A stretch of DNA of 64,000 nt from Todiramphus chloris collaris (Eukaryota; Chordata; Aves; Coraciiformes; Alcedinidae), in the NCBI GenBank assembly GCA_025345505.1, contig JANVCC010000261.1:6023384-6087383 (forward strand). The letters run 5' to 3'. A program made the position numbers and the translations under genes. The notes under the pieces are model-generated. The model had not been told where the DNA came from and did not search any database. It saw nothing but the letters and a program-made list of their open reading frames with translations. Positions 44,930 through 57,518 of this stretch are shown here, in pieces (within the stretch, counting starts at the first letter, position 1; every line of letters starts with the position of its first letter).

Positions 44930-47900
44930 AGTTTATGACCTGTAGATTTCTAAAGTTGCTTTTGTATTTGGATGGCTGGAGTAAGGAGCGTGACCCGTAG
45001 CCGTGCAGCTTTCTCATGGGAAAGGCGGTCCCGTGCACAGGCTCTTCCCTGGGCAGAGTCTGCCTGCTGCAGTATCCTGCTGGCAGAAGCTCTTGCTGAA
45101 ACCTTGCTCTGGTGAAAGGCAGCCCCTCATGTTTCCTCTGCTGTGTCACAATCATCTGAAAACGCTCTGGATGCACTCTGCCGTTCCTGCGGTCGGATCT
45201 GTGTGGGAAGGTGGTAGCAGTCCTGGAGGATGCCTTTGAAATGAAGCATGGGTGAGGTAGGAGGGAACAGAAACAGCACACGGCACGCTGGCACGAAGGA
45301 GCGCAGTGAAGGCTCGGGCCATGCTTCAGGAAATGCTTGTGATGATTGAACTTCACCTGTCTTGTTTGCAGTGGGCTGGGAGGATGGGGCTGTCAAAGTG
45401 GGAGGGACTGCAGCATCTTTAAGATGTGTTAATTCTGTTGGCCAGCTGCAAAGCCTCGCTGCTGGAGATGTCATGTGGAAGCAGTAGTGGAAAGGGAACG
45501 CAGCAGTGGGAGGAGGGTATTATTCTGCCACTGGAGACCTTTCAAATTTAACTCTCAGAAGGACAGAAACTTTTGGTCTCTGTCCTCAGCAAGTGTGCAT
45601 GCTCAGGGTCCTCAGGGGACAGGGATGTTGGAGCAGCTTCACCTACTGCTGAGCAGAACCCTGGCCAGCGTGACACCATCACCTGCCTTTCTTACCTTTT
45701 TGAAGCATAAAGAATCTCTCATTCTCCGTTGTAGGGCATGTAGTGGGAGCATCAAGAGAAAATACAGAGCAGGGACAAAAAGGAGAGGCTGATTTTGCCT
45801 GTTTTCTCAACTATATTGACTCATTATTTGCAAATGGAGTTTTCTGTTGCCTGAGCAAATTTCATGTCCTGTATTCATGCTGAAGCCAAGATCCATCATT
45901 TGCTTTGCAACAGTGCAAACCACCAGTTCCCAATCAGAGAGCAAAGCCCCATTGATGTGGGTACTAGAAAGCAGTGAGCCAAAAAGTATCCCAGTAGAAA
46001 AACCCCAAGAGTTCATAATCCTACTCTTTTTCTTAATGTATTGACTTGGCAACAAATCAATAGCTTTCTCTGGATGCTTTTTAATTAACATCCTAAAATA
46101 TTTCAACTGCAAGTTAAGACTAAATCAAATTCAAGTACTGTTCAGATGCATGTGCTTGTTGGTAGGCACGTCCAAGTTGAAGCCAATTGTTTTTTATTCC
46201 TTGCTGGGTCACATGAGCCTTCAAATGTGAAAGGGCCAGATTTTATGTCTTGAGTGCCTCGCTTTGATTTGCTTGGCTTATTAATTCCAGATTAAAAAAA
46301 ATAACTCTCTCAGAAAATGTAATCTTGGTAATATTGATAAATATCGCTGTTGTCCCCAGGATCTTGACATGCCTGAGAAAACAGCGTTCTCTGACTAGGG
46401 ATGGACACCCAGTCTGTTGTCTCTGCTTCCCTGCTCGCAATGGTCTGCTCTTGTTGAATCCGTGAAGTGGAGAGCAAACGGGGCAGCTGGAGTGTGGTGG
46501 CTTACCCTCTCCATCTCTGTGTGGGCAGGCAGGCTACGGCAGCGCTGGTGCTCAGGGAATCCAGTTTATTCGCGTTCCTCTTGAGCTTTGCTGCCAGGGT
46601 GTTGGGGGTCAGGCCCATCCTGGGTGCTGTCTGGGGCAGTCTGAACAAGGCAGACCAATGTGGACGTGTCGGTCTCATGGGAAGTCCCTAACAGTGAAGG
46701 GATGGTGGCACCTTTGAAGTGGGGCAGGAGCAGAGGAACTGAGCAGCATGGGAGCACGGACACTCTCTGGTGGGAGTTCCTTGCTGCTGAACTCTTGAGC
46801 TGGGCTCTCACCTGGTTTGGTGCAGCCCAACCAGGATGTGCAATGGGTGACCCCAGGCAGCTCCCAAGGTAGCGATGGGGGAAACCAGCCTGGTTGTGGA
46901 GGATAATAGAGTTCAGCCATGTTGATGTGAGCTGTGTTGGTTGTCTTTGGAGGCTGCGAGCAGGGGCCCTCTTTGTCTGCTGATAGAGATGTAGCCATTG
47001 AGTTCAGACAGCACACATCGTGCAAGAGTGGGCCTAAAATCTCTTACTTTTTGGAGGCAGTCTACTAAATTAGGCTAGTCCTAACGTTTTGGGTTTTTTT
47101 TTCCTCACATTAAACAAATGTAAGGCCTCTGGTGCTTATTTAGTTATTGTCATCTGAAGTTCTGTGTTATCCCCAGGGGGTTTTTCTTGTCTGCGGGTTT
47201 TGATATCAAAAGATCTGGCTTGTAATTCTGTAGGGAGCTGTGGCTTTGTCCTGCTCCAGGAAACGCATCCTTTCTATGCAACAGCCCCGTGCTGGCGCAA
47301 GGACTGCTGCTGCCTTCAGCAGCAAAAGCTGGGTTCTGGCACGGGGGCTTTTCCAGAGGTGGACACGGAATTGGCCAGGGGAGGGATGGGGAGAAAACTC
47401 GAGGGGAGATGCTGGGTTCCTTTAGACGCTCCTTGTGCCCGGGATTAAGATTGTATTGCTGCCTGGCTGGTTTACCAAAGCTGTATTGAAATCAACTCCA
47501 AGTGCATATTTATGTTCTTCTTCTTGCCGTATTGTAAAAATTGCCTACAGCTAGAAACTTCGAGACAGAAAACATTTGGTCCATCCAAAATTAGAAGGAA
47601 AATGTATTTTGAAGTGTTCTCCGTAGCTAGAAGCGAGGATTTGAAGTAACAGTGTATTACACGGGGTTTTTTCCAATACAACAGTTTTCCTTTAATGGAT
47701 TTTATTCCACAACAATGGCTTCATGAGCAACAGCGTAAAGAGCGATGCTGTCTCAGAACCCGCTGTCTATAAACACTTGAGGTGTTTTCTCCTGGTTTCT
47801 TCTGGAATCAACACCTTGATTGTCTCCCCACTAAATCAAGTATGCTGGCACCAGTTACTTGTGTGCTGCCCAGGCCAGGAAAGTCCTGCCTGCGGGCCAG

Positions 47901-48485
47901 GCAGGGACTACACCACGCTACTGAAAAGCCAGACAGCAGCTGTATGTGAAGGGCCAAGGGCTTAGCCCAGCTCCTCTTTCTGATGCTCTGGAATTGCAGC
48001 ATCCCCGGGGACAAGCTAGAAGGTACGAGTGAAATCTGAATCAACGTGGGTAATTGTCCTTTTTATTTGTGACATTAGGGATGGAAGGGCAGTAGGGAAA
48101 TGAAGGCCCCTTGTTGGTACCTAGCAATAAATGACTCTTCACTTGTTATGTCTTAAACTCTTACCAGTCCAGGAGCTGTTCAGACTTCACCATTTCTGTG
48201 CGTAATAACCAAATTTTCAGCGTGAAAATCTGCAGTGATTCTCTTGACTTGGACAATCTTCTGAATTATATTAAAAATAATCTGTTAGTTCTTAGCTCTT
48301 TAGTTTCACTTTGGGTAGGTCAAAAATGTAACACGTGGGGGACAACAAAAAAAAAAGAGAAAGCCCCAAAACTTTGGCTTAGTACATTTCCGTTATAAAA
48401 CGAAGCATGGTTTTTGTGGAACTCTGTGCTGTTTTGGGCTTTTGTGTAAAAGGCTGAAGGCAGATTATTATTTAAACCAGGTGCA

Positions 48486-48556
48486 AATAAATATCCCTGT
48501 AATGTATATGAACAAATTTAAGCCGCGTATTGTAAGTATATAAACTGTATATTAAA
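48486..48556 (+). terminator. GAREM1: Distal poly(A) signals of GAREM1 (AATAAA and ATTAAA)
   Basis: AATAAA at 48486-48491 and ATTAAA at 48551-48556 sit in AT-rich sequence. A GT-rich downstream element follows the second one at about 48590-48605. The pair makes the best-looking cleavage region between the stop codon and the intergenic DNA. Which signal is used cannot be told from sequence. Confidence 0.5.
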
Positions 48557-51500
48557 GACACTATTTTCATGATATTTCAAACGTGTACGGAATTTGTTGT
48601 GCTAAATCAGTTGGGTTACACGTGTTACACAAGATGGTTGGTTTTCATTTAGTAATTTCACTGACTTGTCTTCTTGTTCCTCTCAGTGTAATTCAGAAAT
48701 AAGCACTTCTCGAAGAGTGAATTCAGCGAGCAAGATTGCGATAATTGAGAGGCGCAATCAGGCTGTTGCATTTAACCTCTCAAGACACATTACTTTTCCC
48801 TGTCTTGTAATTTCGCTTGATCCCCTTCAGCAAGAGTATCGAGCTGTGTGTTCCCCAAAGAATTTGTTGCCAGGCAGCTTTCCTGTCTCCAGCAGACGTT
48901 CACCTAAACCATTCTTTTCCCCAGCCCTCAGCCTATTATCTTTGTTTTAGAGAAATGGATTCCATTATAATTTGGATACGCTTTCAAGCTCAAGATTGCG
49001 CACGAGTATTTCTGCTTTGCAAAAGGCTCTGCAGCGTTTATTGGGGGGGAAGAAAATCCGAGACGAAACAGCCTTGTGCTCTAGGTTGCCTGGTCCCGTT
49101 TCCACCAGTATTGGCAACGGGGGGAGACGTCAGCTCTACAGCCACCCGTGTCGTGCAGATAAGTTGCTGGTGTGCCAGATTCCCCCTGGGCTGAAGCTTC
49201 GCTGGCTGATACCAGGCCAAAAGAAAGTTTACTCCGGTGCAGCAGTGGTTACGGAGGGGTTTATGGCGGGGCTCATTACTACGTGTTTATGAGAAATAAA
49301 GCGGGGCAAAATCTGCCACAGTGGTTGGGGCTGGATGGGAGACAGATGGGAGCTACTGGCCTCCAACCCTCACATCTGGGAGAACGGAGGAGCGCGCCTG
49401 CGGGATGTGCACGGAGGGGAGGTGGGGGACAGAGAGGAGAGGAATTGCTTCCGCGACTTAGGAACAATCTCGTTCACCATAAGCAGGGCTGCCTCGGGCT
49501 CATCTCTCCTCCACTCTCCCAAATGGGGAAAGAAAAATACTTCATTTCTTGAATGCTCCAGGTTGAGTGAAAGGGGCTGTGGGAAAGCATTCAAGGCAGC
49601 AAGGGGAAGGGAAGGGCAATAGCCCAACTGAAAGTGTGGCCATCTCTGTGGCAGGAAAGTGCTGTTCTAAGGCAGGCATTTTCTGTTTGCATGTATTATA
49701 GTAGTCACTGAGCCTGACATAAATGTCCTGTCTGACTCGTCACCATGGCTACCTATAAATATGAATAAGGAATACGGGGGGAGACACCACCTGAAAATGC
49801 ATCTCTCTTCTCTTTGGGAGCTAGGAGCTTAACGCTCATGGACGTGCTGCTCTTCTTGGCGTGATACGTTCCCTAATGATAGCTCCCCGAGATCTGTTAG
49901 GGGGGTACGTACCCTGCTCTCCCTCCTGCTGGGGCGTCTGCCTTGAGTCGAGTTGCTATGGGATTCAGGGTATGGAGAGAGCCTGACGTCCTCTCTCACG
50001 TCGTCAGTGACTAATGGCTGAAGTCCTTCCCTGCAGCAGAGTGTGCCAGCTCAGGTCGTCACTAGCTTGGGGCACTCTACACCACGCTCCGTTGCCCAGG
50101 TACAAGTGCGCTTTATGTCACCAGGCACACACACGTCATATGGAACCACTTTCCGCGGTGCACAGGGCGATCAAAAGCTGCAAGCCTGGGTGAAGGTCTC
50201 CTCTTCTCCCTTTGTTCCGTTCCATGAGCAGCTGGTGGGATTTGCCATTGCAGAAGGAACAGAAAATCTGGGCTGCTTGGGCAGCTGCACTCGGTGATTT
50301 TGCTCAGGCCCTTGGTGCTGCTGGACCATGTCCCCAGCAGCCTTGCTCCCATGGCAGCATGGGTTTTGGGGGTTCAGCCCTTGCTAACCACTGCCTCTGC
50401 CCCTACGGGTGGCTGTTGGAACAGCACTCTGATGGTTGCACAAAAACTCAAGGTTAGTTGTATTCTGTATAGAGAATTTTTTTTTCTTCTATTGCTGTAG
50501 CTGTCACACTCGGTGAAGATCAATTTTTGTTGAAAGCTGGAAGAATTTATATTTTTATTCAGTTTCCTGGATCCAGCATTTCTCCTTTCCCAGGATAAAT
50601 CATTGCTGTTCATTTTCACTCAGCACAGTGAAGAGATGATGTGAAGGGTGACTCTGAGAAGGGGGTGGGGGTCTTCTCCCTGTTCTTGCCACCAAATTCC
50701 ATAGGTGGAAAGCTCAAGGTAGGTAACCAGGCCACCACAATGCGAGTGTAGAAATACAGCCCGAATTCGTATTTATTGCTCAACAAGACCTCAAAATGCC
50801 CTTGACTCCTGGGTGGGACAAAAGGAATCTGGTGCCAGACGTGCTTGGATTAAATGAAAACCATTCCCCACAAGGAGTCTGGGGTAGGAAGAAGAATAAA
50901 AGGAAAGAAAATAGGGAGGAAGGAGACAACATATTTAAGGTGCCAAGTCTTAAGGAGCTGGCAAGGCAGCGGAGGGCCGTGTTCTCTTGCTTTGTGTGTC
51001 AGTGGCTGCTGCAGTGGCTGTACGTGCCACACAGTGTCAGGCTGGCACATGGCTGCAGATGCTGAAACCAGCTGTAGGGGTTGCAGAGGATGATAGATGG
51101 GCTCAGGCATCTCATGAGGACTGTCTGCCAATCCCATACGAGCTCTGCCATGAGAAGGAGCTGTTTTAATTGTGCTCTTGCTATTCCATTATGCAGTATC
51201 AACAATTACTCTAATGAATATGTAGGTCAGTGAGGCAGGGCTCCAGGACTGGTTTTTCAGTGGGCTAATACAAACGGAAAGCAGGAGGAAACTCTAATGG
51301 GTTGGTGCTGTAAGAACTGGCGGAAGGTCTGGCAGAGCCCTGAGGAGCTGCATGTATCTTGGCTAATCTTAATTATTCAACAGTAGCTCTGCAAGTAGGA
51401 AAAATGTATGACAGCTAGAAACTGTCCTAAATGCTAGTCCTAGATAGCCTCTGCTCCTGAAGAATGAAGCACAGGCCATCCTGGTAACCAGCCTTCCAAT

Positions 51501-51569
51501 TTCCTCCTGAAGGTAATGGTCATTTTTATAATCCAAGAAGACTGGAGAATCATAGTGGATTAGTATTTC

Positions 51570-52030
51570 ATAGAACCATTAAATGATTTGGATGGGAAGG
51601 GACCTCTAAAGATCATCTAGTCCAACTCCCCCCTGCCATGGGCAGGGACACCTTCCACTAGATCAGGTTGCTCACAGCCCCATCCAACTGGGCCTTGAAC
51701 ACTTGCAGTGATGACGCACCCACAACTTCTCTGGGCAAGCTATTCCAGTGTCCCACCACCCTCATTGTGAAGATGTCATCTTTATAGTCAATCTAAATCT
51801 ACCCTCTTGCAGGTTAAAACCATTGCCCCTTGTCCTGTCACTATGTGCCGTGGTAAAAAAACCTCTCTTCATCTTTCTTATAAACCCCTTTTGTTATATA
51901 TTGAAAGGCTTCAAGGAGGCTTCCCTGGAGCCTTCTCTTCTCCAGGCTCAACAATGCCAACTTTCTCAGCCTTTCTTCACAGGAGAGGTGCTCCAGCTCT
52001 CTGGCCCTTTTCATAGCTCTGAAATTTCTC
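51570..52030 (-). mobile_element. CR1 LINE 3' fragment (inverted)
   Basis: The fragment starts with the reverse complement of the CR1 3' end (TTTCATAGAACCATTAAATG, then GGGAAGGGACCTCTAAAGATCATCTAGTCCAACT). It then passes CCTTCCACTAGATCAGGTTGC and TTGTCCTGTCACTATGTGC, ending near the CTCAGCCTTTCTTCACAGGAGAGGTGCTCC segment. It is the only clear repeat in the intergenic region downstream of GAREM1. Confidence 0.92.
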
Positions 52031-54419
52031 CCTTTGACTAACAGAACAGTGAAACTACAGTCAACAGAGGGCCATGCCCATCTCTACATCTGTCCCACAT
52101 AGGTCTGTGGTTACTCCTGCCTTACTATTGATTTCTCAAATGTTTTTGTCTTCTGCTTCCTGTAATGATAACAATGATAGTTAAACAGTTTTCTCTTGCC
52201 TATCCAGGAAGCTTCCCAATAACCCTTCCTTCCTGACTTCAAAAAGAAAAGTAAGGGCACATAGTGTTTTCTCTTTTGATTCTTCTCTGCTACAGCTGGT
52301 TTACTGAAAAAGACAGTGTCACTTCACAGGATCTCCAGTGTTCATTTCTTGCTTTATAGAATTCAATCGGAGCTTCTTGCGCATGGATAAAACCTAGAAG
52401 TCGGAAACTGAGCCTCCAGCAGGAGTGTGGTGGGCCAAATAGAAAAGGGCCACTCATTAAAAAAGCAACAAGCAGTACAAATCCAGGTCTCCCAGCCTGA
52501 CCTACAAACCTAACCCAGCATATCCTTTCATTTTGTCACCCTCTCCTGCTTCCTTTTGGTCTCCAGAGACCAACTAGGTGCCTCTTGCCATGGAGTTACG
52601 GGGCAGTTGCAAGGGCTGAGTGCCAAAAGAGCCCATGCTTCTCCTGCCCTGCTCCTGCTGTCTGCACCCCTCTTGTTCTGTGAGCTTTAACCTCTGAGCT
52701 GCCATGGCAGATGAACCTGGTCTTGGCTTCCACCCTGCCTGCAAGCCTTGGAGGAATCAGGTGGGGTGGTGTCTGCATATAAAATATAAAATAACCTGCT
52801 ACTGTTGGTCAGTGAGAACTGTTTGGAGGACCACAAAGTTTTCAGTTGATGGAGTTTTTTTCATTTTTCTTCCCTGGTTCTTCACGTGTGACATGAACCC
52901 ATCCCCAAGGTCAATGTATGGCATGGTATTTTTCCTCCTACCCCCCTGAAAGTGGTTAGGTTATTTCCTGAGACACCTTCAGCTACTGTCTAGCTGTACA
53001 GAGCTCAGCTTCCTAAGCATCCACAGCATCCCTTATATGTGACAGCTGGCAGCTAGAATTTTACTTCTGTAGCTTATCCAAATGCCATGTGTTCTTATTT
53101 CCTTAACCCAGTGTTTTTACAAGAAAATTGAAGTACCTACCTAAAATAATGTTATATAGGCACTCCAGGAAAATTGGTATCATCTTATTCCTATTGATGT
53201 CTTTAAAGAGAGAAAACAAAGAAGGGCAAAGCACAAGTAAAAAGAGTTATATTTAGGATGCAGGTTCCTAATCTTAAGCTTGAAATCTCAGGGCTCATGA
53301 GAGCCTGGAGCCGTGAATTTCCATATATAAGATGCAGCTTTGAAATCTTTCTCAAAGTGTTACTTTTGAACTGTGGAAAGCCAGAGCTGAGAAGGCTGTG
53401 TCTAAAGGAGGGAGCAGAGGCCTCTCTGTCGCCCTGTGCCTTTCATCTCCACGCACAAAGGACCAAGTTAGAGGAGAAGAGCCAGCAGAAGCCGAGCCGC
53501 GGTGGCTCAGCCCCGGGAATTGCCTCGCTCACAGCAGCCTCAAGTGAAGGGGAATGGGAACAGGACAAGCCGGGATGTTTCTTGGGACTGCCTTCCCTGT
53601 CTCCAATGATTTACATCTCAGAGGCTTTCAGAGGTAGCAGTGCTATTTTGTGTGTAAAAGTCACTTCATTAATGAGCTGTGAAGCTTCATGCTAAAATGC
53701 AAATTTTTACCTGCACCTTACGTTAGGTTTCATTCAGAATTGCTAAGCAAAAATCAAGATTTTAGGAACAGATGCACGTAAAGACCCCAGTGCCACCACT
53801 AACACAGCATCAGCATGTTGAGTTTGCAAACCACTCGTGCCTCTGCCTCCGGTGTTTTTGTTCTTGCGTGCTTTTCTGAGGCATTACAACCTCGGCTGGT
53901 ACTCACAGAGCTTAAGATTCTACATGCAATAACTTGTGGAGCACCTTGAATTAGGAAATGCTTGTTTCTGACCGGGTTAAAAAAACCAAACCCTTTCTGA
54001 TTCTCAAGGGGTGCACTTTGCACCCTCTCGTTCTTGGGCATCTACAGGAAATGTGCCCAAATACCAAGGAACAAAGTGAATTTTGTCCCGGACCCCAAAT
54101 GTCAGCGTTTCTTGAGTTGCATGTGAAACAAACCTTACTGCATAGGTTTCTGCATTTACTTCTCAAACTAAATTCATCCTGAAATGAAACAGAGTTTTTA
54201 GAAGCCAGGGGGGATTCCAGTCTAGAAACTAAGATAATGTTCATCAGCAAATAGTTGACCCAAGGCATTATTGAGCCTCTTAGGCCTGTGTTATATATCA
54301 GAAAATTTCTTCCCAGAGAGCTATTCACCATCACAGCCCCTGCTTATTGCTCTCAATTTTGCCATAAGCCAAGCTCATAAATGCACTTTTAACTGATGTG
54401 ATGGAAGGCTTGGAAAGTT

Positions 54420-54435
54420 GGGGGGGGGGGGGGGG
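54420..54435. repeat. Poly(G) run (16 nt)
   Basis: This is an uninterrupted G16 followed by TGGGAG. Such long G homopolymers are unstable and often mis-called in assemblies. It can form G-quadruplex DNA. Confidence 0.95.
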
Positions 54436-57159
54436 TGGGAGAAAAGGATTATAATTCCTTCAATTATGCTGAAATATTTGTGAGATAATTTTAAGCAGGT
54501 GTCTTCTAGAAGGCTTTGTTATTTCTTCATTTTTCATGCTTCCCATGAGCTATTTCAGATGGGAGCTCTTTAAAAGCCAGAGCATCAACACAGGGTTGGT
54601 AGCAGCAGGGTGGGCTCTGTTTAGCTGGGTGTTGCTGGGTGCAGGTGTGGGTGCCCCTGCACGGCTCTCTGTGGATGCCTGCAATGAACAAAAAACTGCA
54701 CGGATGAAAAAAAGCATCTGCCATGTCTCTGGTGCTTACTGTGCAGCTGAAGAGCTCCTGCAGCCCGGAAAACACGAGGCTTCTTCAGCGTGTGAGAACA
54801 AGCAAGTGGACTTGCCTGACAGACAGGAACCAGAATCTGTTCCTGAGGACAGACCGACAGTTCCAGGGCAGGGAAAACGGGAAAAGGGAAATCCAGGTTC
54901 CCTTTTAAGTTTCCTAAATAATAAGATTTACTTCTCTTCTGAGGAAAATCAAAGATTACATTCACACAGGGAAAGGGCTTTTTAATTTGATTGTTTTAAC
55001 TGAGTTTCTTTATGCAATTTTCCATCTGATTTCATTCTATTTAGTATGAGAAATGCGGCTTAATCTGAAATTCTTTTTTTTTTTTCTTTTTTAGCTTTCA
55101 TATATGAAAAAACAGAGATGAAAGATTAACATCTGGTGACCTGCATCAAAATATAATTTGGCTGGAAGTGGAATGAATTTGGATTTAGCTGCACCTCCTG
55201 GCTAGGTGTGCTGCAACGGCAAATCTTCGTGAAGTTAAGCTGCCTCTGCTCGAGGAGTGGAAGAGGGGTCTGCAGCTGAGCTCTGAGAAGCTCCCGCGGT
55301 CTCTGCCCTGCCTCTGTGTCTGCCTGGCGTCAATGCCATCAGATCCTCAAAATGTAAAGGAGTTTAGGATTTTAAAGTAAGATTACTGCAGCAGCTTTTC
55401 ATGCTTTAATTACTTTATATTGGAGGCTGCTGAATGATGCGTTCGGTGAGCTGATTGCTTTTCAGAGAGCATTAAAAGATTTAGTTGCTCCCTGTTTCAG
55501 ACGTTTGGAAGTTCTCGTGCTGGGATTGAAGGGAGCTGTGGAGCAAATCGTGTCTCTCCCCAGGCGCTGGCAGCTTGCTTCCTTGGTAGCTTGGGCTGTG
55601 TGGAAGGAATTGTGACAAAATGTAATTATTTTGGGTTTAAGCTTTGTTGTAACTTGGTCTGTGTTTTGTCTCTCAGCTGTATAAAAGGCAGTATGCACCG
55701 GTTGTTGGGGGTTCTTAATCAGTAAGTATTAGTGGCAAGTATTAATACAGCATGTTCCCCCTGCTCTGCTGGTTGGCACTGGTCTCACTGGGTGCCCACT
55801 GCCTGGGCTGGTGCCGGGCAGGTGGCTGAGGTGGGCAGCCGGTGCCCCTTGGTGCAGAGCATCTCTGGGCAGACATCTCTCCAGAGCCCAGTGCCCCTAA
55901 TTCCCCCCCAGGGGCCTGCCTGGCAGGCTCAGCCTGAGATGCCTTTACTGATCAGTTAAAAAATCCTTGTCTGCTTGGCTTCAAGTGCTGTGAGTTCCAT
56001 TGTAAATGTCTCCTGTAGTGACTACAAAAATCCCAGTGGCTTCTGCCTGAGGATCCGCTGGAGGATCCAGTGGGGAGGGAACATCTGCTGTGCCACTGGC
56101 AGAGCTGAGAACCATCATTTCCACCCATCTCTGGCTGCTCTTGGCCAAATTTCCTCCCGTTACCTGGCCCCAGCCCCTCCCCAGTGAGAGCTGAAAGCCA
56201 CCCGAGCTGTCTCCCTGCTCCTTCATGATCCCTCTGATGGGTGGCTCTGGTGAATCCACCCTTCACCAAATCAGGGAGCTGGGAGAGCTCTGCCTGGGCA
56301 CAACAGCTGAGACAAGCTCAGCACAAGAAAGCTTGTTAGGAGGCTCCAGAGACAGGCCAAGCTGCAGCTGCATTTTGATTTAGATTTTTTTATTGGTTTT
56401 GCTTTAGTTTCCATTCAAGTCCTCTTACCTGGGAGACAGAACCGTGCCCTGGGGAGCTCGTGTTGCTCACACGTGGACCCTGGGCTACAGTCACTTCTTT
56501 CTCTAGGTGGTTTATACCAGTGGCACTCTCCCCTCCCCAAAGCATGTTCTCATCACCCTTTGGAGAGGGGCAGTTGTCTCTCCAGTGCCTCCCTACAAAG
56601 CCTGGAAACTTAGAAAAGATCGATAGGTTCATGAAGCAGAAGTTCAGGTGGAGTGTCCCTGCTTTCTGCTTTCAGAATCGGGTTTCTGCCATGACTGCCT
56701 TTTCTCACCCTCCGGGTTTTGCAAGCCTTGTTTGATTGGTGTTTAGAAGAAGCCCAAGTATCTGACAAGCCCAGAATGAGTTGTCCTCTCTCTTTCCTCC
56801 AAAGGCAGCCCCACTGCCAGAGCACGTTCTTTGACAGGATGTCTCACCCTGCTGCTCCTCACCATACAGACGTCCCACCCGTTCGAATTCCAGGGTAAGG
56901 AAGAAAGGAAATCCCTGGCACTGTAAAGCTACATGATGTAGTTCTAGTTCTTTTGGATTCTGATGTTGGAACTCCTCTGAATCCTCTTTTAGTGTGGACT
57001 GCACCGCTAAGCCATAATACAATGGATAAATCTAGTCATTTATTTGAATTTGATTCTGTTTGTGTTGTGAAAATAATGCTCCAGAATGTATTTAATAGTT
57101 CATCTATTTAATAGTTAATCTCATAACCTAATTCTCTGCATCTGGAAGAAAATACCCAG

Positions 57160-57518
57160 GACAATGATGCTGGCTAATAATATCAAACTGATGAGCAAAG
57201 AAATGGCACCCACATTCTCAGATGATGATGTGGCAAAGATCAAGAAATTCTGCAAGGCTCAAACTAAAGTAAGTTATAAATTGCACTAATACTGGCTAAT
57301 GGATAATGAGATTCCATTCTAATGTTGGTAATGTGCAATGTAAGTGTTTGTTGTTTCTTAAATAGGATATCTTTGACCATTTAAGCAAGTCTTTAGCACC
57401 AACGTTCATGGCCATGAGTATATTAAAAAAGCCATTTTGTCTATGCTACTGCAGGGTAATGAGAAAGTTCTCAACAATGGGACACGCATTAAAGGAGACA
57501 TCAATATCTTATTATTAG
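57160..57518 (+). pseudogene. MCM3-like helicase gene relic: two exons with intron, frameshifted
   Basis: Exon A (57160-57268) is flanked by a CAG acceptor and a GTAAGT donor. After the base finishing a split codon it encodes 36 residues. These match vertebrate MCM3 just before the AAA+ domain, with Lys-Leu-Met-Ser-Lys-Glu and Asp-Val-Ala-Lys-Ile-Lys-Lys-Phe. A 97-bp intron follows. Exon B (57366-57518, TAG acceptor, GTAAGA donor) continues directly with Asp-Ile-Phe-Asp-His-Leu, Lys-Ser-Leu-Ala-Pro, His-Gly-His-Glu-Tyr and Gly-Asp-Ile-Asn-Ile-Leu-Leu-Leu. Near 57401-57406 one base is missing relative to the MCM frame, so the reading frame breaks inside exon B. The relic stops before the exon that should carry Walker A. 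I found no Walker A, Walker B (Asp-Glu-Phe-Asp) or N-terminal exons within several kb on either side. The retained intron excludes a processed pseudogene. It may be a lost MCM3 paralogue or a partial genomic duplication. MCM3 itself is a subunit of the MCM2-7 replicative helicase. Confidence 0.85.

Larger units (their letters stand above)
44193..48575 (+). other. GAREM1: GAREM1 3' UTR (inferred, about 4.4 kb)
   Basis: The region from the stop codon to the distal poly(A) signals contains no CR1 copy and has the AT-rich, U-run-rich look of a long 3' UTR. It includes A runs at about 44299-44311 and 44560-44577. The distal end is placed from AATAAA at 48486-48491 and ATTAAA at 48551-48556, followed by a GT-rich TTTGTTGTG element near 48593. 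A proximal ATTAAA at 44924-44929 with downstream T/GT-rich sequence could give a short form of about 0.75 kb. Long 3' UTRs are usual for this gene in vertebrates. The exact end is inference, because no transcript is visible here. Confidence 0.6.
48576..57159. other. Intergenic region between GAREM1 and the MCM3-like relic
   Basis: This stretch is 8.6 kb without a recognisable gene. It holds one CR1 copy (51.57-52.03 kb), a G16 run at 54420-54435 and a locally GC-richer segment at about 49.0-49.6 kb that produces several shadow frames. Frames of 145 codons (53258-53695 +) and 149 codons (54536-54985 +) have no known motif, no convincing start context and no splice structure. I do not call them genes. 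Confidence 0.7.

Noticed and set aside
53258..54985. 145- and 149-codon + strand frames in the intergenic region
   Set aside because: They have no motif, splice sites, poly(A) context or recognisable homology. Lengths of this order occur by chance in 64 kb.
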